Below, in pieces: positions 30,154 to 40,305 of a stretch of DNA of 43,284 nucleotides. Made by a program: the position numbers and the translations under genes. Source of the stretch: Seminavis robusta. Its lineage: Eukaryota > Bacillariophyta > Bacillariophyceae > Naviculales > Naviculaceae. The stretch is from positions 1-43,284 of the forward strand of contig CAICTM010000902.1 in NCBI GenBank assembly GCA_903772945.1, given 5' to 3'. The notes beneath the pieces were generated by a model that made no database searches, was not told the origin of the DNA, and saw nothing but the letters and a program-made list of their open reading frames with translations. The first letter of the stretch is position 1, and every line of letters begins with the position of its first letter.

Positions 30154-33039
30154 TTAGACCCAACCTCCCTTCATATCCGCCAAGAAAGTTCCATTCTCAC
30201 CATACAAGGCAAACGATGACACATTATCACAAGAGCAATGGCACCCACAAAGAGCACCACAATCAAACTCCAGAACATTGTTCAAAGCAGGGTCAGCAAT
30301 CAACAAACAAAAGTCATTGGGGATGGCTCCCAAGAGACCCTCATTGCTGGTCAAGTTCAAGACTTTCAATTTTCCTTCTGTCACCAATAAGGCTAGCTCA
30401 GCAGGAAGAGTGCCTGTCAAGCCATTGTCGCCAGCAGAGAACTCTTTGAGCTTGAGCAGATTCCCAATCTCAGATGGGATCTTTCCAGAGAACTGATTCG
30501 AACCAACATTGAGCCGGACAAGCGATTTTGCTAGGGAGCCAATCTCAGATGGAAGTGATCCAGTCATTCGATTTCCATCCACTCGCATTCTCCACAGGCT
30601 ACTCCAATAGCCAATCTCTTCAGGGATGCTTCCAGTAATTTCATTGTTCTCTAACCAGAAGCGGTACATCTTGCTACCATTGTAAAACAATTCACTGGGA
30701 AGGGTTCCAGAAAACTGGTTGTCCTGGAGGGAAAAGTACTCCATAGCCGGCATGGCAGCAACTTCTCTGGGAATGGCACCAGTGAGAAAATTCCTAGCTG
30801 CTTGCAAATTGTGACATTCAGTGAGGAGTCCAAGCTCACTAGGAATTGTGCCAGTCTGCAAACAGAGACATTGGGTTTTGTCAGAAGAAAATGTTCAATC
30901 CAAACCAAAGGCCTGTCCGGAGAAGTTGTACGTACAAGAAGATTGTCTCCCACGGCAATCCTCCAGAAGGTTTCATTAGGGAGGCCAAGTTCAGTGGGTA
31001 TCCTGAAGAGCGAGAAGCAAAGCGCCGAGTTTAGCCGAAACTGAGCAAATGATGGCTCTGTTCATAAGTCTGAGGGTATACTCACGTTCCAGTCAATGCA
31101 TTAATGTCAATATAGATCTGTTTTATGCTTTTCAACAAGCCCAGTTCACTTGGGATGGTGCCAATCAAGTTCAGCATATAGGCATAAAGTGTTTTCACAT
31201 TTTCCATCAATCCAAGCTCAGTTGGAATTGTTGAATTCTGCAAAGTACACATGCCCATGGAGNAAACAAAGATGCACTTACAAGTTGATTCTCTGATATC
31301 ATGAACCATTCAACTCTTGAGAACAGCCCAAATTCTGTGTGTATGGTTCCTGTGAGTTGATTTTGATAGACCATGAAATTGAGAGGATGGAGGCCTGTAT
31401 ATTCAATTGGAATCGTTCCTGTCACATTCGATTCTACAATCATGAGTGTTTCAAGGTCTGACAGCAAACCAATCTCACTTGGCATGGACCCTTGAATTCC
31501 CTCATTCCCTCCAATGGTGAGCAAACTCAAATCTGTCAACAACGCCAACTGGCTTGGAATAGTGCCCGTGTAGGCACTGCGGTAAAGGTGCAGCTCACGC
31601 AGTCCCGTGAGATTGGTTAGAATGGTGGGAATATGCCCCTCCATGGCAGTGTCTTGCAACTGGATCATGAGAAGTGAAGTCAACATGGTGATCTCTGGCG
31701 GGATCTCACCACGCAGCTCTTGTCCAACCAAGGCAAGATACAAGTAGTCATCATGAAACGCCACATCTGTAGCAACGCTGTAGTTGTTTGCTACCATGCT
31801 TTCGTTGCTAGGCACACAAGGGCCATCAATGTACTGGTAGTCATAGTGACGAATTCCAGGTTGATTTTGATAGTGCCGGTTGTCTGGCATGAAGTAGTCC
31901 CAGTGACATTCATGTACGGATGCATTGAGCCAGTTTGTCTTGCTGCCCCAACCATCTCCATCTCCACCAGTGCTGTAGAAGAATGTCGCCAAGGCAAACC
32001 GTTGCTGCAAACGCTTCTCTGAATATGTGTCAAATTGGGGATCCTCTGTGACCCATTGGAATGCCCTTGCCTGTGCACTTCCACTGGAGTCCAGATAAGG
32101 GAGGGTCTCAGAAGGCAATAATTCAATCAAGATTTGTGGTGGGGTGCGATGGATGGATTCCAATGTCGAGTTTCCAAATGCGGTGCTGTTGCTTTCTTCT
32201 GCTGCTGGGGCCTGGACAACAATGGTTGGGCTTTTATCCTTTTCACCCTCCACTACAAAGAAGATTATCAAAAAGACAACCACTGCAATGGCACACAAAC
32301 TTCCAATGGTGATCATAAAGTTTGTCTGCTTGCGTTTGGCCAGTCGAGCGGCTTCATTTTCTGGCAGTACTGGACGGGCATCTTCCAGGTCATCATCTGC
32401 TACTGGTTGTGCCACCGCCAAGCCTTGATTATTATTATTATCATGAGTGGGTGAATCTGGGGAAGCATTTGGTTCTGCTGCATCTCGATTGGGGTTTGCA
32501 TTCCCAGGCTGTAATCCAGCAACATTGTAGGCTCCCGGGAAAGCTTGCTGTCGACGACGATGCTGATTGTCTCGGTACAGTGTGGTCATGTCGACAGCTG
32601 GTTGCAAATTTTGCACTCCAACAGCAACCTTATCGGCAATTTTTAAATTCTTGGAAATGTCGTCACCACTTGTACCTATTGTAGTACCGGTACCGGTAGT
32701 AGTAACTGGTCCAGTGGTGGTGGCTTCCGGAGACACCACTCGCAACTGAGGAGGAGCGTTGGTATCATGAGCCGAAGTCAATTCTTGACCCACTGCAATA
32801 TTGGTGGTATCATGAATAGTGCCAGCTTGCATCATTAATTCTTTGAGCTCTTCTGGCAAAGGACGAACGCCCGAAGAGACCCGCAAAACCCCTTCTTTTT
32901 GCCTCACAGCCGCATCCGCTGCTACCATTTCTGCACGCATCGGAGGCATACCGGTCGCTCTTGGCTGAGCATCCTCCTCCGGGAGATTAGCTCGGGACGA
33001 TGCTCTGCTGGGAGCCTGATCTTCATTGTTTTGTTCCAT
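30154..33039 (-). CDS. Type II membrane leucine-rich-repeat protein (892 aa, 4 exons)
   Basis: Exons 33039-31282, 31237-31086, 31002-30936 and 30855-30154 join in frame; introns are GT-AG, 44, 83 and 80 nt. Residues 1-240 are a soluble, Asn/Thr/Pro-rich N-terminal region. Residues 241-263 are one membrane span (FMITIGSLCAIAVVVFLIIF) preceded by KRKQ. With no signal peptide this gives an inside N-terminus and an outside C-terminus. An N-glycosylation-rich stem follows, then a capping segment (~W-G-S-K-T-N-W-L) and LRRs of the plant-type pattern L-x-G-x-I-P-x-E-(L/I)-G-L-L from about 440 to 840. It ends with a Cys-rich cap (CGALCGCHCSC). There is no kinase domain, although this type is often labelled receptor-like kinase in diatom annotations. 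It probably binds a ligand or adheres at the surface. Each internal intron falls inside an LRR unit. Confidence 0.85.
31238..31281 (-). other. Very short intron (44 nt) carrying an undetermined base
   Basis: The donor GTAAGT and acceptor TTTGCAG are clear and the frame is kept across the join. It is the shortest intron in the window and includes the only N of the sequence (31263), so its true length may differ. Confidence 0.6.
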
Positions 33040-33239
33040 GATGACCTCGGGCTCTACTATCTCTCTGGTGCTTGTGAGCTTGTGGAGATCAATGGAGTTC
33101 GCGTGTTAAAAGAATAAAATTTGGTGAATGACTGGCACAGTTCTGCTAGCTAGTAGTACTGTTCAGAGAACTACGATGTGTTACTACTGTACCGGTATGG
33201 CTTAGAGAGTGATATGGGCGGGGGGGTGAACTATGGGAA

Positions 33240-33970
33240 GGGGGGGGTGTATCAGGGCAGGGAGCAGAATGCACAAACGCGGGCCGATCAATCAATCGAG
33301 TGAGCAGAGCAGCAGCAAAACCAAAGAGGGAGGGAAGGCATGGTGGGGGGCAAGAAGGATCAAGGGGGGAAGACTAGCGGAAGAGATCGAGGGCACCACT
33401 GTCATCCCAGCGCCGGGAAAGCTTTTTAACTGGAATACGGGAGCCTCGTAAGCACATGGTAGCTGCCCGGGAGAGCGCTATGCTCAACCTGGCAGAGACA
33501 AAAGAACGGACCACAGAGTAGGGCTTGGACCACTTGTGAGCCAACAGCTGGGAAAGCCATTGCAGAACAGCAGTAGCTTCGGCAGCAAAGAGGCCATCAG
33601 CAGAAACAACAAAGGGGGTGAAGTGCCGGCGTTGTGCATTGCATTTGGCCTGGTACTTCGTCTTCTTCTGCTTCTCCCGCTTAACAAGGGCCTGTTCAGC
33701 AGTGACACCGCGGTCGCGACGACCAGGGGACTCGACATCTACGAGGGAAACATCAAAGCTACAATTGGTACCTCAATGCCAGAAACCTCGAACCAGTCGA
33801 TCACCTTGGTCTTGGACGAAGGGATCGGAGGGAGTAGGAGCATGGGAAGAATCAGCAGAGTCAATCGGAGCCATAGCTGGGTGACCACAAGTGATACGGG
33901 GTTCGTCGCGGACAGCAGAGTTCATGAAAGCCATGGAAGATATATCAGCCAGCTCTCGCACAATTTGATT
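33240..33970 (-). pseudogene. C-terminal fragment of a reverse-transcriptase-type repeat element
   Basis: On the minus strand 33965-33440 encodes RHNQIVRELADISSMAFMNS and AVRDEPRI, then GDRLVRGFWH, one in-frame TGA, GTNCSFDVSLVDVESP and KREKQKKTKYQAKC. It continues with RRHFTPFVVSADGLF and SARLSIALSRAATMCLRGSR. I know this block order from the region after the reverse transcriptase in unnamed stramenopile RT elements (family usually R-G-(F/Y)-W-E-R-G-T-D). The single TGA sits where the family has Arg, consistent with CGA to TGA. Downstream to about 33240 is the element's 3' flank, matching a second copy at 36719-36985. The polymerase itself is missing. Confidence 0.65.
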
Positions 33971-34462
33971 ATGGCGCTGAAGAAGGAGGCCTCAACTCGT
34001 ACCGGTACCCAAAGTTTTGGACTGCGGTGGGACGTAGACAAACTAATATCCACGTACGTCGTGTGCGTGCACGAGCCAGAGGTCGCTGCGGATCATTTTT
34101 CTGGTTCGGACCCAGCTACAGGTACCATGATACCATGGTATGCATAGAAAGACTGCGTTTTAGCTAGCTAGCTTGCTGCTGTCCTACCGTATGCATAGCA
34201 CCGGTTGCCTTGACACTAATAACTACGGTACCCGGCATGCCAACTCGGTGGACAAAGAAAACCCTCACAGGCACAATGACAAAGTACGCGAAGATGGACA
34301 AAACTGTTACGACTCGACTCGGGGCACATCCAACGTATCCACGCTCGAGTTCAAGTCGTGGATCCCCCACTTTGTCGGGTGGATCTCGACACCCCAACAC
34401 AAAAGAACTCCTCTTCCCATATACGACAACAGGTCTCTTCGATCGAGTTGACACTAACAACG
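33971..34462. other. Intergenic region, promoter side of the membrane-protein gene
   Basis: No supported gene. It contains the palindromic ACCGGTACC motif (33999-34007), TACCATGATACCATGGTA (34125-34142) and a TAGC run (34161-34173). Overlapping ORFs that start with non-ATG codons show no features. Confidence 0.45.
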
Positions 34463-35443
34463 ATGAAGGTTGGACAGGAAGTCAACTTTTTAGCAGGCCA
34501 GATCTTCATGGTGGGAGTGGCGGCTGTGGCCGTGCTTCCACGAGTTCCGTCAGACACATCCTCTCGCAGCATCGGAGGGAGGTTGTCGCTGCCATTTCGG
34601 CGCGCTTTGCTATTCCTGGCAATCGTTGGTCTCGTCCGAACGCTCTCGTGCCACTTGCTGTTGGCCCATAGGAGCGAGACGATGCTGTTGAAAGTTGCCG
34701 ACGCCGTGCTCGGGACCATTCAAGTCGTGGGCCAGAACTTTCTCTGTTTGACCACTGCCTACATTCTCCAGTGCCAACTGGAAACCGTCATCAACATCGA
34801 CGGCGGCAGTCCTGGTCGATCCCTCATGCCATTTCTCATGGCTATTTTTGTGCTGACCGTGGCCGGGTCGCTCCTTGCGGCCTTTGTCCATCCATACTGG
34901 TTCTTTCTCGTCAACATGGCAGAAGCACTGTCCTGCCGACCAGTGGTCAAGACACTCCAGACTTATGCCGCTGTAACCACTCCCCAAAAGTCAAATAATA
35001 ATGACAACAATAATCGAAAACCACAAGGACCTATTTTGGTCCAGGTACTATTGGTGGTGGAGAAATGGTTCCTGACGACAGCATTGCTATCGTGTCTGGC
35101 AGAGTTTGTGGCTATGGGTCAGCACGGTGATGATGTATTCTTGCAAGAGGGTGACGCTGGTACTGGTGGCGTTTCCTTTGCCCTGCAGCTGTTGCTACAA
35201 GCCATTCGCACCAACCAAGACAATGGCATTGATGACTGGACTCGGTTACTTCTGCACTCGGTATTTCTGAATTCCATTGATGAACTGGAGCATTTCACCG
35301 GTGGGATTTCGTCGGGGCCATCCACAGCTGCTGCATCCGATACTAACAACAGCCAGGGCGGGTCTAGTTCAAACAACAGGGAATCCACGACGACGACGAC
35401 GACGACACTCGTGCCTACCATGGGGCTGCGGCAACGAGGTTGA
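34463..35443 (+). CDS. Multi-pass membrane protein of unknown function (326 aa)
   Basis: The chosen start is ATG 34463; the same frame is open upstream but only from a site with unrelated-looking sequence. Hydrophobic segments lie near residues 9-27, 46-68, 84-105, 121-142 and 190-216. The fourth is followed by VHPYWFFLVNMAEALSCRPV, which looks like a re-entrant or conserved loop. A low-complexity Asn/Asp loop follows (about 177-186), and the C-terminus (from about 285) is Ser/Asn/Thr-rich with an ACG run that encodes polythreonine. It is intronless. The number and spacing of spans might recall ER or Golgi membrane proteins, but I recognise no family. It stands between two oppositely oriented fragments of the same repeat element. 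Confidence 0.6.
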   Translation: MKVGQEVNFLAGQIFMVGVAAVAVLPRVPSDTSSRSIGGRLSLPFRRALLFLAIVGLVRTLSCHLLLAHRSETMLLKVADAVLGTIQVVGQNFLCLTTAYILQCQLETVINIDGGSPGRSLMPFLMAIFVLTVAGSLLAAFVHPYWFFLVNMAEALSCRPVVKTLQTYAAVTTPQKSNNNDNNNRKPQGPILVQVLLVVEKWFLTTALLSCLAEFVAMGQHGDDVFLQEGDAGTGGVSFALQLLLQAIRTNQDNGIDDWTRLLLHSVFLNSIDELEHFTGGISSGPSTAAASDTNNSQGGSSSNNRESTTTTTTTLVPTMGLRQRG

Positions 35444-35805
35444 AACAGCACAAAAAGAAGAGAGTAGGCTGTTTGATCATCCGTATCAAGTAAATTAAAA
35501 TAAAGAGAGACCCATTACATGTTTAACAAGGTCAACAACTTTCCTGGCGCCTGCTACCGGTACCGTTACCTTGGATTTAGCCAGCTGGAGTGCAAAGATG
35601 TTGAAACGATTGGTTATATGAACTGGGCGGTGGTGTGGTTGAAAGAGGAGGGGACGGTTGAAAGAGGAGGGGACGTGCACATGAAGGGATGGGGAGGTTG
35701 GCAGCGGAGCTCATGTGCTGGTCTACCCAGCGAATACACTCGTCTATTCGAAGGTTACATGTATGTCTTGTCCCAACGTCGCCACAAGGCCAATGATAGT
35801 TAGTT
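35444..35805. other. Intergenic region with a tandem 19-bp repeat
   Basis: No gene is supported. GGTTGAAAGAGGAGGGGAC is repeated twice in tandem at 35637-35674. Confidence 0.5.
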
Positions 35806-36228
35806 TCAACCGGATCTTGGGTTTTGGTTTGGTACTCCCTGCACAGTCCTCGGTAGCTGAAGAAACACTTGTAGTTTGGAAGAGTCTCCAGAAGGTCGCC
35901 CCTTCTGAAACTGTGGTGGTAGTTTGGAAAAGTCACCAAGTGGAAGCATCATCGATAGTTCAGAAGTGTCTCCAGCAGGCAACCTCTTCTGAAACCACTG
36001 CAAGGACTTTTGCCTTGATGATGCTGCTGCTTCCGCCATCTGGCACAAATCTGCGGTTGCCATAGAGCGCTTCATTCCATTTACACGTGGCTGTGTCATG
36101 GTTATCAAGTTGATTCTGACTGAAAACTTTGGTGGAAATGGAAGGATGCTGGCTCTAAGGAAATCCTGGAGGATATCCGGGAATAAAGGAATTGAAGTTC
36201 CTCCAAGGAATGGCAAACCGAGCTGCAT
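35806..36228 (-). CDS. Doubtful small ORF with short internal repeats (140 aa)
   Basis: ATG 36228 to stop 35806. The second half repeats a unit of about 20 residues of the form (F)QK-x-(L/R)P-(A/S)-GD-(T/S)-S-(E/K)-L (QKRLPAGDTSELSM and QKGRPSGDSSKLQV), with a more degenerate unit between them. At DNA level this is a ~60-bp tandem repeat (35870-36000). No other feature is visible. It may be a repeat that happens to stay open rather than a gene. Confidence 0.25.
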   Translation of the reverse strand: MQLGLPFLGGTSIPLFPDILQDFLRASILPFPPKFSVRINLITMTQPRVNGMKRSMATADLCQMAEAAASSRQKSLQWFQKRLPAGDTSELSMMLPLGDFSKLPPQFQKGRPSGDSSKLQVFLQLPRTVQGVPNQNPRSG

Positions 36229-36718
36229 GGCAACAGCTTCTTCGGATCCAGCAAGAGTAACTGTTGAAATCTATCGATTAGCTACTAGCTAGTAGCTACC
36301 GGCAGCTAGAGACAAGAGAGCTCTTGAGCTTTGTGCGCTATTATTAAAATAATAGAGCACGTCTGTGAGAACGAATCTCAATGCTTGGTCTACGAGTAAT
36401 TAAGAGCGACGACTGCGACGACGCAGGCCACGTGCCAGCACTCCTTGGATGTCATTGGATTCGTTCCACTATTAATAGAGCTGCAATTAAATATTTAATT
36501 ATGTAATTAATTAAGGCTCCAGGGAGGTCAGCAAGTTGGAAGGTCCAGTGCAACGGTGCAAACAGAACAAGTTCTTCGTGAGGAACCCGTGCCCGACAGC
36601 TGACCCACCCAACCTTGCATGTCTATTCCACAAAACAAACAACCGAACAGGGTCTGTTTCCACCACACTCGCTTTCGAACTGCTTAGAGTACTGGTAGTA
36701 GCTATTCATCGTACTCCA
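36229..36718. other. AT-rich intergenic region
   Basis: No gene. It includes a 16-bp perfect palindrome AATTAAATATTTAATT (36485-36500), an inverted CTATTATT/AATAATAG pair (about 36338-36355) and TCTGTGAGAACGA (36363-36375), which also occurs as TCTGTGAGAACAG near 38500. Confidence 0.45.
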
Positions 36719-36985
36719 CTTGTTAGCTTGAGCATTGCCCTCGCTCGAGCAGCTACAATGTGCCTAAGAGGCTCTCCCAGCTCTCAAGATCTCAAGGCGT
36801 TGGGATGACGGAGGAGCTCTTGATCTCTTCGGCTAGTCCTACCTTTGATCCACTCTGTCCTCCTCCCTTTGCCAACCTCTCCTTCTTTGGTTTTGCTGTT
36901 GCTCTGCTCACTCCGTTGTTCGGCTCGTGCTCTTGCATCCTGCCCTCCCCGTCTGAAACCCATCCACACCATAGTCCCTTCTAAT
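36719..36985 (+). pseudogene. Second 3'-end fragment of the RT-type repeat, opposite orientation
   Basis: The plus strand encodes VSLSIALARAATMCLRGS, the same block as in the fragment at 33240-33970 (SARLSIALSRAATMCLRGS). The following ~200 bp also match that fragment's 3' flank (GAGGAGCTCTTGATCTCTTC, CTCCCTTTGCC..., TTTGGTTTTGCTGTTGCTCTGCTCAC). Only the last ~20 residues of the coding part are kept. The two copies lie in inverted orientation about 2.7 kb apart. Confidence 0.65.
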
Positions 36986-37267
36986 CCATAGCTGGAGACA
37001 TTGTTTTCCTAGCTAGCTACTAGAGAATCTAGTTCATAGCGGGTCAGGGTAGATCCTGCAAGTAACAGAAGAGTTTTTACTTTCTCAAGGGGTCGTTCGA
37101 GTTGAACTGCCCATCTACCAGCCTGGCAAAATCAGTTCAGGCAGAACTGGTACACGCAAGAGAGGTGGGATCTAGTAAATAGTGCTGGACAAAGTTCACA
37201 ATGAGACATACCAATTTGTCGCATCAAGCTGTACTACCAAGTTGATGATGCATGTGATACTACTGTG

Positions 37268-37975
37268 CGTACAAGAAGCAGGGTCTAATAGTTATCTGGT
37301 CTATAGAGAGCGTGGATTTTGTTGTTTATATACATGAATTTCTAAAGAAAGAGGCGTTGTGATGATCGTTTGTACAGCTTGTTTGGCTGGAAGAGCAGAT
37401 AAAAGATGGATTGTAGATGCGATTGGTTGCTGGATTCTTGGATGGGCGAAGACCGAAATTGGCTGAATTGCTCAGGCTGCAATGGCTCGGAGCAGGGCAA
37501 ATGTGGGATCCCTCGTGTCCTGGCACTGGTGCAGAATTGGGAAAGGAGGGATATCCGTGTTAGTGAAGGCCTTCTTCTCAATACATGATGATGCATATTC
37601 TTGAAGGGAGAGGAATGGATGCTCTGGATCATCATCACTTGAACGTTTTTTGTTGTGCTTATATTCAGATGAACAGCACCTGGTCTTGATCTTATTCATG
37701 GGATGACCGAGCTGCTGAAGGCAGCCAAATGCCAAGGAGCGCTTCAGCCCTTGTGTTCTTTCAATGGAAGTTTTCGTTCTGGAGGAGTGGGCTTCCAAGT
37801 GAAACAGATCCACCAATCGCTTCGAACGCTTCCATCCTCGTCTTGTTGTGCTTTTGCTTCTCCTTTCATTCATCCTTGCTGGTGCATGCATGTCTTGGTT
37901 TTGATGCAATGGCTCCTTGTGGTGCAATGTATAGAATAAATGTGAGCCCGGAGCTGAAAGCAGTACGAGCCTTCT
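37268..37975 (-). repeat. Direct duplicate, copy 1 (~700 bp)
   Basis: This segment starts at GAAGCAGGGTCTAATAGTTATCTGGTCTATAGAGAGCG and ends near AATAAATGTGAGCCCGG. It is similar to 38700-39390 along its whole length, with indels. It includes the ORF at 37472 and about 200 bp of conserved 3' flank. Conservation of the ORF against the other copy shows more substitutions than frame breaks. Confidence 0.7.
37472..37873 (-). CDS. Duplicated small protein, copy 1 (133 aa), unknown function
   Basis: I chose the start MNERRSKSTTRRG (37873) because the matching MNARTKITTRRG is the only shared start with the copy at 38886. An in-frame ATG at 37927 also exists. The protein is basic at the N-terminus. 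Shared blocks are RRG-x-K, LVDLF, HS-x-RTK, GLKRSLA-x-GCL-x-QLG-x-PM-x-KIKTR, DPE-x-PFL-x-LQ, DI-x-PFP and the C-terminus F-A-L-x-x-A-I-A-A. KRSL and KIKTR could be nuclear-targeting patches. No family is recognised. Frame kept in both diverged copies suggests that it is, or recently was, a real gene. Confidence 0.55.
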   Translation of the reverse strand: MNERRSKSTTRRGWKRSKRLVDLFHLEAHSSRTKTSIERTQGLKRSLAFGCLQQLGHPMNKIKTRCCSSEYKHNKKRSSDDDPEHPFLSLQEYASSCIEKKAFTNTDIPPFPILHQCQDTRDPTFALLRAIAA

Positions 37976-38699
37976 TCAGTCCTAGCTAGCTACCGGTAGA
38001 GGTGCCGGCCAATGCGGGCAGCCACGCGGTACTTTCCTTCATTCCTTTATTCTCCGATCTTCCGATCTTCCTTCACCGCATTGACTGAGTGAGCCCGTGC
38101 TGAAGAACAAGAAGAACAGACAAAAGGGCAGAAACAGAAGAGAGGAGCCAAAGAACACTTCGATCTCAAAGATTTATTGGAATTATGATTGTCCAGACGA
38201 AAATATTCTTCGGGGTTCATAAAATTTCCTGGTGATGCAGCCATTAGTGTCCAGTCCACCAACATAACGCTCGAGGGGAACAAGTACATCTTGTCGTCAC
38301 AACACAGTTATTAGGTTCCGATCTTCTTCGAGGTGCTTGCAGCTTGCATAACATCATCCCGATGCACGATGCATTAATTGTCTGCTTCTTTCTGCTTCTT
38401 GGGATCCCCTTTCTATCCATCCTTGTGACTCCAGTAGCTCGGTATCTAGCTAGGCTAGAAGCTACTGGTACTCAGTAGCTGCTGGTAGTAAAGAGCTTGT
38501 CTGTGAGAACAGCACTATTAATTTTGACGATTCTGAAGTTCAGGCCCTGAGTTGCATGACGTCCCTGGCTATGTGAGCGTATGGGTTTGAGCTGAGTGCA
38601 TGGATGTCATTGCTTGGATCTGTACAAAAGGGAGGTCACTCCGATTACTCAGCAGCCGGTTGGACCACAGAACAAGCCTGAGGGGCTGCCTCAGAGGCT
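37976..38699. other. Region between the two duplicates
   Basis: No gene is well supported. A minus-strand frame at 38047-38289 is open for 80 codons but shows no features. A TAGC pair with ACCGGTAG lies at 37981-37999. Confidence 0.4.
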
Positions 38700-39390
38700 C
38701 CAAGAAGCAGGGTCTAGCTGGTAGTTGGTCCATAGAGAGCGCGGATTTTGTTAATTTATACACATGTGTTTCTAAAGTAAGCAAGGCAGAGCTGCTGCGA
38801 TGATTGTTTGTACAGCTGGAAGAGTAGATAAAAGATACGATTGGTTGCTGGATTACATGATGGGAGAAGACACACATTGGCTGAATCAGGCTGCAATGGC
38901 TCCGGATAGGGCAAACATGGGATCCATCGTGTCCTTGCCCAGATCCAGCATAGGAAAGGGAAGGATATCGTCCGTGTCAAAGGCCTGCTTCTCGCTGAAT
39001 GGTGCAAATGCTTGAAGCAAGAGGAAAGGAGGCTCTGGATCCTTTGAAGAAAGTGTTTGGTCATGGTTGCATTGAGATGTGTGATGCCTGGTCTTGATTT
39101 TTTTCATGGGCTGACCGAGTTGCTCAAGGCAGCCAGATGCCAAGGAGCGCTTCAGCCCCAAACTTTTCGTCCTGGTGGAGTGTTCTGGCAAGGGAAACAG
39201 ATCCACCAATGGCTTCGTATGCTTCAATCCTCGTCTTGTCGTGATTTTGGTTCTTGCGTTCATCATGGTTGCTGTACTGTGTGCTTGTCTTGGTTTGTTT
39301 GATGTAATTGGTCCTTGTGGTGAAATAAATGTGAAGATCAAAAAATAATTGTGAGCCAATACTGAAAGCTGAAAGCTGAAGGCACAGCAC
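38700..39390 (-). repeat. Direct duplicate, copy 2 (~690 bp)
   Basis: Same orientation as 37268-37975, offset about 1.43 kb. Matching landmarks: GAAGCAGGGTCTAGCTGGTAGTTGGTCCATAGAGAGCGCGG (38704), GATTGTTTGTACAGCTGG (38800), GATTGGTTGCTGGATT (38839), and the whole ORF at 38886-39266. Confidence 0.7.
38886..39266 (-). CDS. Duplicated small protein, copy 2 (126 aa), unknown function
   Basis: The frame extends upstream to 39446, but I chose the first ATG of MMNARTKITTRRG (39266) because homology to copy 1 becomes consistent from there. Compared with copy 1 the GLKRSLASGCLEQLGQPMKK block and the tail DILPFPMLDLGKDTMDPMFA are best kept. A four- to five-residue insertion in copy 1 (SIERTQ) is missing. 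Function is unknown. A longer N-terminal version (186 aa) with a hydrophobic stretch (YFLIFTFI) cannot be excluded. Confidence 0.55.
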   Translation of the reverse strand: MMNARTKITTRRGLKHTKPLVDLFPLPEHSTRTKSLGLKRSLASGCLEQLGQPMKKIKTRHHTSQCNHDQTLSSKDPEPPFLLLQAFAPFSEKQAFDTDDILPFPMLDLGKDTMDPMFALSGAIAA

Positions 39391-40305
39391 AGTACGGTAC
39401 GTACCGAATGCCGTACTCTCTCCGTGGAGATAGCTTCCCTGTCCAAAAAACAAAAAACCCTTCCATCTCTGGTAGTCTAACAGTACTCTGAATCGCTGAA
39501 TAGTCTGGTGTCTGGTAGAGGAAGAGAAGAAACGTGATCCAAACCTTCCTGCCGCTTCACAAGAAGGCCCCTGGAGAAAATAAGAGAAGAACAAGAAGAA
39601 CAGAGAAATGGTCCGACACAGGGGAGCAAGGAAAGCCAAGTAATAATTGGCAGCTTGTGGATTGGAATTTATTGGTTGGTATGGGGTATGGGGAGCAGGG
39701 AGTGCGGGGGGTTAAAGCTTATTACTGCACTCAGAGAAGTGCCCACCAGTACCGGTACTCCAGTAAAAGCCTCCTCGTGATTGGAACCTCATGGTGTCCA
39801 TTCCGCAGAACCTTCCAGTACTGTAAAATACCGCCTCAGCGCAGGCCGGAGAAGAACATGCAATGGAAGAACCGATATATTTTAATGGTCAGAAACAGGA
39901 GGAAGGCCTAGGAAGACTTTAAACATTACCGGTAAATCTTCTGTGTGGTTGGAGCCTCATCTTCTCCTCATCCTGCTTCCTCGTGATTGGAGCACCAAAA
40001 AATAATTTCAGCGCTACCGGTATCTCTACAGTCAATACTCGCCCCCAGCCAAGCAGATAGGGTCAAGGGGAAAGGTCACAGTTACAACTCAGTCAGGAGC
40101 ATCCAAGACTCAGTGGAAGAAGCAACCTGGCGAGTCATTGACCAGGTGGACTTCTCAGAGACCACAGACTCATTCTTCCTGAAGCAGAAGATCCAAAAGC
40201 TACTATCAAGACTAACCTGCAGCCAACCAAGTTGAACAAGTGAGGTTGATCACTCTCTTGACCATCTTGACTATTTGCAGAGAAATTTCGAGTACATCCA
40301 TCGCC
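39391..40305. other. Intergenic region ahead of the gag-like relic
   Basis: No gene is supported. A frame at 40030-40235 is open without an ATG (IQDSVEEATWRVIDQVDFSE) and looks protein-like; it may be a leader or a decayed exon of the element that follows. The motif CCTCGTGATTGGA appears at 39772 and again at about 39980, a dispersed short direct repeat. Confidence 0.4.

Noticed and set aside
33536..34147. 203-codon plus-strand frame
   Set aside because: It has no ATG start and is antisense to a recognisable RT-type fragment.
39534..39911. 125-codon plus-strand frame
   Set aside because: It has a non-ATG start, no motifs, and lies in repeat-rich intergenic DNA.
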